This document shows, one piece after another, positions 61,564 through 64,000 of a stretch of 64,000 nt of DNA (position 1 is the first letter of the stretch; the number at the start of each line of letters is the position of its first letter). The stretch is from Phycisphaerae bacterium (GTDB lineage: Bacteria; Planctomycetota; Phycisphaerae; Sedimentisphaerales; Anaerobacaceae), in contig JAQTLP010000007.1 in the NCBI GenBank assembly GCA_028714855.1, positions 62,001 through 126,000 of the forward strand, read 5' to 3'. Below the pieces are notes generated by a model. It was not told the DNA's origin, did no database searches, and was given only the letters and a program-made list of their open reading frames with translations. Position numbers and translations under genes: made by a program.

Positions 61564-62145
61564 ATGTTTTTTACACTTCCTGATTGGTTGCGATACGAAA
61601 TTCAAGAGCGATGGGGGCAATTAGACCTAAGGAAATGGATTAACAAAAATCCAATGATAATCGTCAGCATCACTCTCGCTTCTGTGCTTATACTATTGGT
61701 GATTATAGGGTTGTCAATGCCTGAAAAGACCGTAACAACAGTCAAGGAGTATGAAGAAGAGTGGTTCTATGACCCAAATACCGGCAAACTTTTCGTCGCA
61801 GAAAGCGATGATGTTTCACCCATTGAGGCCACTTCGGGCACGTTGCCCAGCCAAAAGCGAGCGCCTGTCAAAGCTTACGTATTCAGTTACGCCGACGAGC
61901 CGAACGAAACAAACCGTTTTATTGGCTTTTTAGAAATGCCTAACCCTGCGGTAAAAAAAGAGGGACTTGAGCCTGGCGGTTCAGGAGCAAGTGGTGCTAA
62001 GCGGTGGGGAAAGGGAAGACTTATTCGCAGGGTTGATGATGAGCAGTGGGTGCCAGCTGACAGCAACGAAGGACAAGCTATTTTGAAAGAGCTTGCCCTC
62101 CCGAATAAAAGCGGAAAGATTGCTCATTATTGTCAAATCGAATGA
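61564..62145 (+). CDS. Membrane-anchored protein of unknown function
   Basis: A 193-aa protein: a short cytoplasmic part with a MFFTLPDWLRYEIQ start, one TM helix (about 34-54, IIVSITLASVLILLVIIGL) and a soluble outer domain with WFYDPNTGKLFVAESDDVSPIEA and RRVDDEQWVPADSNEGQ. Similar one-TM proteins occur beside H-X9-DG prepilin genes in planctomycetal genomes as I recall them, but I cannot name a family. It follows the prepilin-like gene by 66 nt, so co-transcription is plausible. An AAGGA site lies 12 nt upstream of the ATG. Confidence 0.65.
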   Translation: MFFTLPDWLRYEIQERWGQLDLRKWINKNPMIIVSITLASVLILLVIIGLSMPEKTVTTVKEYEEEWFYDPNTGKLFVAESDDVSPIEATSGTLPSQKRAPVKAYVFSYADEPNETNRFIGFLEMPNPAVKKEGLEPGGSGASGAKRWGKGRLIRRVDDEQWVPADSNEGQAILKELALPNKSGKIAHYCQIE

Positions 62146-62163
62146 GGATTTTTTGCTATCAGG

Positions 62164-63144
62164 TTACTTGAATTGTTCCGCAGCAGCATCAAAAATGAGC
62201 TTTTTGGCGTTTTCAATCGGTCCCGGCAGATGAGCGCCCGCAGCCATTTTGTGTCCGCCGCCCCCGAATTTCGCGGCGATTTTGCAGACATCGACGGCCC
62301 CCCTGCTCCGCAGCGAAACTTTCACCTGCCCGTCAGCTTGTTCCACAAACAAAGCCGCTGCCTCGACGCTGCTTATCCGCCGGCATTCATCAATCAGATT
62401 TTCCGTATCGCTTAATTTCGCGCCCGTTCGTTTGAAATCAGCCTGTGATAAATGCTGCATTACGAAACGCTCGTCAAGGTGCAGTTCGAGCGTATTGAAC
62501 ATCGCCACCATCAGCCTGAATCGCTGCGGTGAAGAGTGTTGATACAAATTGCGATATATCCGTGAAGGATTTGCACCGGCATCAATCAGCTCAGCACAAA
62601 CCTTCATCGCCCTGCTGTCGGTATTATCGAACTGAAACCAGCCCGTATCAGTGGAGACCGACACGAAGAGCGCTTCTGCTATTTTTTTCGTAATTGGCCA
62701 GCCGGCGTATTTCAACAAATCAAAGACGATTAGTGCCGCAGCCGCAGCGCTGCTGTCAATCAGTTTGACGGCGCCGAGGCCGTCGTTAGTTACGTGGTGG
62801 TCTATCGCCAAAATCAGCTTATCTGATTGTTTTAGATATTTGTCTAATCCGGGCAGCTGGTTATGAGCGGCAGTATCGACGATAATGGTTAAATCGGAAT
62901 CCATTTTTGTTTCTTTGCTGAACGTTTCCGGCTTCTGCTCAAATAAAAAATCGTACCACGCCGGCAATTCCGAGAGTAGCAATATTTTTACGTTCTTGCC
63001 GAGAGCGGTTAACGTTTCAGCAATCGTTGCAATACACCCGCACCCGTCGCCGTCCGGCCGAGTATGCGTCGTCAGCAAAACCCGCTTTGATTTATTAATT
63101 AATTCAACCGCCTTTTGAAAATCCGAATTATCAATCATAATCAT
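62164..63144 (-). CDS. nrnA: DHH/DHHA1 phosphoesterase, oligoribonuclease/pAp phosphatase NrnA-like
   Basis: A 326-aa two-domain phosphoesterase that degrades nanoRNAs and dephosphorylates pAp in Firmicutes and other phyla lacking Orn. The DHH domain has LLTTHTRPDGDGCG, TIIVDTAAHNQLP and LAIDHHVTND. The DHHA1 substrate-binding domain ends in FGGGGHKMAAGAHL. The length matches NrnA. If pAp or 2-5 nt oligonucleotides accumulate in alarmone signalling this enzyme could connect, but it is a housekeeping gene by context. Convergent with the gene at 61564. Confidence 0.92.
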   Translation of the reverse strand: MIMIDNSDFQKAVELINKSKRVLLTTHTRPDGDGCGCIATIAETLTALGKNVKILLLSELPAWYDFLFEQKPETFSKETKMDSDLTIIVDTAAHNQLPGLDKYLKQSDKLILAIDHHVTNDGLGAVKLIDSSAAAAALIVFDLLKYAGWPITKKIAEALFVSVSTDTGWFQFDNTDSRAMKVCAELIDAGANPSRIYRNLYQHSSPQRFRLMVAMFNTLELHLDERFVMQHLSQADFKRTGAKLSDTENLIDECRRISSVEAAALFVEQADGQVKVSLRSRGAVDVCKIAAKFGGGGHKMAAGAHLPGPIENAKKLIFDAAAEQFK

Positions 63145-63177
63145 TTTCCGCCGCTAACCAATTATTAATTAACCAGC

Positions 63178-64000
63178 TCAATGTCCGATGACGGTCACCA
63201 TAGCTTCCGATACCTTCTTTCTGCGGAATTTACGCGGTACCACTTTGAGGCCATCGCTTTCTATAACTTCGCCACCCTTAAGGGGTCCTACCTGCTGCAC
63301 ACACCATTCAGCAACAGTTGGGACCTTGCCGTCGCCGAATTTACCCGACCAGTCAAGCCCTACCATGAAAGTCACTACACCCATCGAGACGCCGCCCCCT
63401 ACAACCCAGCAGGACGAGCCGCAGGGATGAATATGCGTGGGTAAACGGTCAAACTCATCTTCAATCTCGCCAACGAGTTCCTCGATAATATCTTCCAATG
63501 TTACCATTCCAACTATGGTTCCGTCACCGGATATAACAATTACTATATGATTTTTCTCCCGTATCATCTCTTCCAGAAGCCGGGATAAAGGCATATCTTC
63601 ATTGACCTTTTTTATAGGCCTTGATATTCCTCTGATGGTAGGATCGGATGGATTTACCCTCATCGCCGATACAACATCCTTGAAGTTGACGTAACCCTCG
63701 ATACTTTGGGGGTCATCTTTCTTCGTACAAACGGGAAATCTTGTGTGCATATCGAGATGTGCTTTGACAAGTGCCTCCGGCAGGCTGCTGCCGATATAAA
63801 TCGTCGATATATCCTGCGCCGGCATCATAATATCTCGTACCAGATGAGTAGATAGATGTGCGGCGGCTAAAACTATCTTTTCTTCCCGCTCGCCCATAAG
63901 TTGTGAGGTCCTGGCCAGCGAAACTGCGGCCCTTAACTCGTGCAGCCAGTGTCTCTGGCTGCTTGGTTCTATACCGCCCCACCGGGTAAGCAGACCTACC
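63178..64000 (-). CDS. CBS-pair/CorC-HlyC domain membrane protein, partial
   Basis: The 5' end lies outside the window: the frame is open to base 64000, continuing upstream of the internal ATG at 63897 with HWLHELRAAVSLARTS. The visible part is a CBS pair (about from VRDIMMPAQDISTIYIG to GTIVGMVTLEDIIEELVGEI), followed by the CorC/HlyC C-terminal domain (VPTVAEWCVQQVGPLKGGEVIESDGL is cited by position near the C-terminus, residues 185-210 of the 239 after the ATG). The missing N-terminus presumably holds the DUF21 membrane domain of Mg2+/Co2+ efflux-associated or hemolysin-like proteins. Confidence 0.85.
   Translation of the reverse strand, partial: VGLLTRWGGIEPSSQRHWLHELRAAVSLARTSQLMGEREEKIVLAAAHLSTHLVRDIMMPAQDISTIYIGSSLPEALVKAHLDMHTRFPVCTKKDDPQSIEGYVNFKDVVSAMRVNPSDPTIRGISRPIKKVNEDMPLSRLLEEMIREKNHIVIVISGDGTIVGMVTLEDIIEELVGEIEDEFDRLPTHIHPCGSSCWVVGGGVSMGVVTFMVGLDWSGKFGDGKVPTVAEWCVQQVGPLKGGEVIESDGLKVVPRKFRRKKVSEAMVTVIGH

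Overview
The window looks like part of a Planctomycetota chromosome, most likely class Phycisphaerae (Sedimentisphaerales-like). This is an inference from gene content: PEP-CTERM proteins, an H-X9-DG prepilin-like protein, a CotH/dockerin/lamin-tail surface protein, an archaeal-type start to the shikimate pathway, three stacked SPFH genes, and a 23S-5S rRNA operon with no 16S gene attached. No phage structural genes, complete insertion sequence or CRISPR array is visible.

Layout. 0.1-12.9 kb (minus) is one eight-gene co-directional block: three SPFH/HflKC-type membrane proteins, a soft-metal P1B ATPase, an ABC exporter ATPase and permease, a membrane-anchored protein of unknown family, and a PcrA/UvrD helicase. 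A divergent ABC-2 permease follows at 13.1 kb. 14.0-15.6 kb holds a PEP-CTERM protein behind decayed leader sequence. 16.3-17.2 kb (FabZ-like dehydratase, acyl carrier protein) and 23.4-26.6 kb (second FabZ-like dehydratase, two ketosynthases) read as one lipid operon split by a 6-kb cassette. serS, a REP/RAYT element, a TPR membrane protein, typA, comEC, an alkaline phosphatase lipoprotein, an OmpA lipoprotein, prepilin peptidase and argG follow. 40-45.6 kb holds a possible nuclease, an aroD-aroE fusion, the archaeal-type ADH synthase/DHQ synthase II pair, mgtC and rsmE. 46.2-52.1 kb is an array of three orphan RHS tips, each followed by a membrane protein (candidate toxin-immunity pairs). 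52.3-56.4 kb encodes secreted proteins. 56.5-60.4 kb is the tRNA-Ile, tRNA-Ala, 23S, 5S operon with a strong promoter. The end carries a prepilin-like protein, a membrane-anchored unknown, nrnA and a partial CBS/CorC transporter-associated protein.

Most notable. The 17.4-23.1 kb cassette contains (i) a Nudix hydrolase and an 834-residue protein joining a RelA/SpoT alarmone synthetase, TPR-like helices, a SLOG nucleotide-sensing domain and a RyR domain, and convergently (ii) a TIR-P-loop ATPase-TM-parvulin-TM protein followed by a Cys-rich membrane protein split by a T9 frameshift. TIR proteins make NAD-derived signals that SLOG domains bind in Thoeris. The pairing therefore suggests, as inference only, an anti-phage or stress system in which a TIR signal switches on alarmone synthesis. 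Other points of interest are the RHS cassette array, a REP element whose GTTTAG repeat supplies stop codons and which has a duplicated serS tail beside it, a 180-bp dispersed repeat, a terminator-plus-boxA leader in the 16S-less rRNA operon, and two apparently leaderless promoters.

All calls are by eye from sequence; no database search was run.
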